In this document: positions 62,819 through 64,000 of the stretch, piece by piece
Numbering within the stretch: position 1 is the first letter of the stretch
How the letters are laid out: every line of letters starts with the position of its first letter
NCBI GenBank assembly: GCA_963755435.1
Contig: CAVWJX010000005.1
Location: 744,001 to 808,000, forward strand
DNA: 64,000 bases
Reading direction: 5' to 3'
From: AP-15 sp963755435
Lineage (GTDB): Bacteria; Pseudomonadota; Alphaproteobacteria; ATCC43930; CGMCC-115725
Position numbers and translations under genes: made by a program
Notes under the pieces: model-generated
What the model was told of the DNA's origin: nothing
Seen by the model: only the letters and a program-made list of their open reading frames with translations
Databases searched by the model: none

Positions 62819-63044
62819 AACGCAGGCTGATGATCCTGCGGGCCGCACCGCGCGGGGTATAGACGCAATGCAGGATCACGCTTCCAACAGACCCGATCGC
62901 TCGGATGCGAGCTTCCCCATAATCACGTCGGTCGTCGACATGCTCCATGACCAAGCCGTCGAACAGCATGATTGCGAGTTCAAACGGCAAGCCGCGCTCT
63001 GCCTCATTCTGTGCGCTCTTCGCACCGTCCCACTCGAAATTCAC
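62769..63044 (-). CDS. brnT: BrnT-family toxin
   Basis: A 91-residue protein of the BrnT ribonuclease-toxin family, RelE-fold. Marks are FEWDGAKSAQNEAERGLPFE at the N terminus and RIISLRYANRKERDAY at the C terminus. It should cleave RNA and halt translation when its antitoxin is lost. The assigned start is a GTG at 63044. BrnT is usually paired with BrnA, a ribbon-helix-helix protein; here the partner is an XRE-type protein. Confidence 0.88.
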   Translation of the reverse strand: MNFEWDGAKSAQNEAERGLPFELAIMLFDGLVMEHVDDRRDYGEARIRAIGSVGSVILHCVYTPRGAARRIISLRYANRKERDAYRATYPG

Positions 63045-63097
63045 TCGAGGTCGTCAGAAGTCGATATAGGACATGCGTCAATGACGTACAAGCACCG

Positions 63098-63910
63098 TCA
63101 CGCACCGAGGCCGAAGCGGCGGGTCAGGAAGTCGAGCACGTCGGCGGCGCAGCGGTCGGGAAAGGCGTCGCAGATGTTGTGCGGCGCGCCATCGTAGACC
63201 CGCATTTCGACATCGGGAACAAGGCGGCGGAACGGCTCATAATTCGCGGTCGAGCCGATCGGCTCGGCGCCGGGGACGACAACGAGCGTCGGACATTGGA
63301 TGCGGCCGAGCTCGCCGCTCCAATCGTAGCTCGCCATCAGCAGGACGAATTTGCCGATATAGGCCAGGTCGTTCCGGGCGGCTTCGTCGAGAAACCATTC
63401 GACCAGCCCGGGATCGACCTGATCGAGCGGCAACCGGTCGGCAATGGTCTCGGCGAGAAAGCCGCGCAGGCCTTTGGCCTGGATCTGCGGGATCCAGCTC
63501 GGCGCCTGGCTGTTCTTGAGCCCCGGGGTCGAGCCGAACAGCATCAGGCTGCGCACCCGCTCGGGTCGATTCATCGCCAATTGCTGGCCGAGATAGCCGC
63601 CGGCCGAATTGCCGACGATATGGGCGCTCGGCAGGCCCAGATGGTCCATCAGCCCGGCGACGTCGGCGACGATGCGTTCGAGGGTCAGCGCCCGGTCGGC
63701 CGGCGGGATCTCCGAGCCGCCATGCCCGCGCAAATCCATCCGCACCACCCGATAGTGGCGGGCGAGTGCTGGAACCCAGGCGTAATAGCGCTTGGCGCTG
63801 CCCATCGCCGCGTGGAGCAGCAATAGGGTCGGCGCCTGCTTCCAGGGGTCGGTGAAATCGTCGATCATATAAGCAAGGTGCAGGCCGTCGGTCGTGGTAA
63901 AGCTTGCCAT
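63098..63910 (-). CDS. Alpha/beta hydrolase
   Basis: A 270-residue alpha/beta hydrolase with canonical serine. The nucleophile elbow is GNSAGG with S102; the oxyanion HG-like region is LLHAAMGSAK near residue 32; DLRGHGGSE near 59; the terminal histidine is in APHNICDAF. GGAGGAGGTGCCCG precedes the ATG. The fold matches epoxide hydrolases, haloperoxidases and ester hydrolases; the substrate is not predictable. Confidence 0.9.
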   Translation of the reverse strand: MASFTTTDGLHLAYMIDDFTDPWKQAPTLLLLHAAMGSAKRYYAWVPALARHYRVVRMDLRGHGGSEIPPADRALTLERIVADVAGLMDHLGLPSAHIVGNSAGGYLGQQLAMNRPERVRSLMLFGSTPGLKNSQAPSWIPQIQAKGLRGFLAETIADRLPLDQVDPGLVEWFLDEAARNDLAYIGKFVLLMASYDWSGELGRIQCPTLVVVPGAEPIGSTANYEPFRRLVPDVEMRVYDGAPHNICDAFPDRCAADVLDFLTRRFGLGA

Positions 63911-64000
63911 CGGGCACCTCCTCCAATCCGCCCGCATGGGCTTCGGTTCTGGTGGGTTGGACCAACATAAGGAGTTTGCAGGCGCTTGCAGCGGCTCTCA

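Noticed and set aside
1..64000. CRISPR arrays
   Set aside because: No series of regularly spaced near-identical repeats with unique spacers is visible; only short tandem repeats at 6391, 20479 and 26624.

Overview
The window is a gene-dense, high-G+C stretch (roughly two thirds G+C by eye, strong third-position G/C) of an alphaproteobacterial chromosome. Support for the taxon comes from a MucR-type zinc-finger regulator, a RegB/RegA (PrrB/PrrA) redox two-component pair, a GTTC-N7-GTTT LexA-like box between dinB and alkB, and a threonine synthase / M16 peptidase / GNAT gene order that I associate with this class. The many acyl-CoA, luciferase-like monooxygenase, amidase, class II aldolase and branched-chain ABC transporter genes suggest a metabolically versatile, probably aerobic environmental heterotroph. 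No transposase, integrase, phage gene or CRISPR array was found.

Layout. 1-5.6 kb: minus-strand operons with a Cys-less thiolase plus DUF35 partner, a CapA-like protein, and a cluster of 2-oxoglutarate/IPNS-type dioxygenase, 45-aa protein, lactonase-like metallo-hydrolase and HAD phosphatase. 5.6-12.1 kb: repeat-bearing spacer, an alpha/beta hydrolase with a Cys nucleophile, a CinA-like/NadD-like fusion, an NtaA-type monooxygenase and two divergent class II aldolases. 12.2-20.3 kb: a defence-type block on the minus strand, in transcription order res, mod (type III restriction-modification), then a RelE/ParE-like domain fused to a UvrD-type helicase. Both res and mod carry several frameshifts and look decayed; mod also contains an in-frame palindromic repeat element. 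20.6-26.6 kb: a MauG/CCP-like dihaem cytochrome behind a perfect CRP-type palindrome, a 2-hydroxyacid dehydrogenase, a VOC protein, an SDR, tRNA-Ser(GGA) and fumarylacetoacetase. 26.7-32.4 kb: a complete liv-type ABC importer operon preceded by a P1-family aminopeptidase. 32.8-38.8 kb: MucR, a methyltransferase, an ABC-2 exporter, RegB/RegA and a KGG-type stress protein.

39-44.9 kb: VOC dioxygenase-like protein, amidase, acyl-CoA dehydrogenase, CaiB/BaiF CoA-transferase, two small proteins. 45.2-47.6 kb: divergent tyrS and anmK. 47.7-51.8 kb: two luciferase-like oxidoreductases around a DUF992 protein, a Cys-containing secreted peptide and a double cold-shock protein. 51.8-55.2 kb: GNAT, M16 peptidase and thrC. 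55.4-57.3 kb: an SOS-type pair, dinB and alkB, sharing a candidate LexA box. 57.4-60.9 kb: trans-sulfuration enzyme coupled to a degenerate MoeA-like protein, then a secreted CHAP protein. 61-64 kb: a second amidase, a BrnT-like toxin with an XRE-type antitoxin, and an alpha/beta hydrolase.

The most unusual items are the decayed type III restriction-modification operon with its RelE-UvrD fusion and the coding palindromic element, the CinA/NadD fusion (two domains related to consecutive pyridine-nucleotide steps), and the regulatory palindromes upstream of the dihaem cytochrome and between dinB and alkB.
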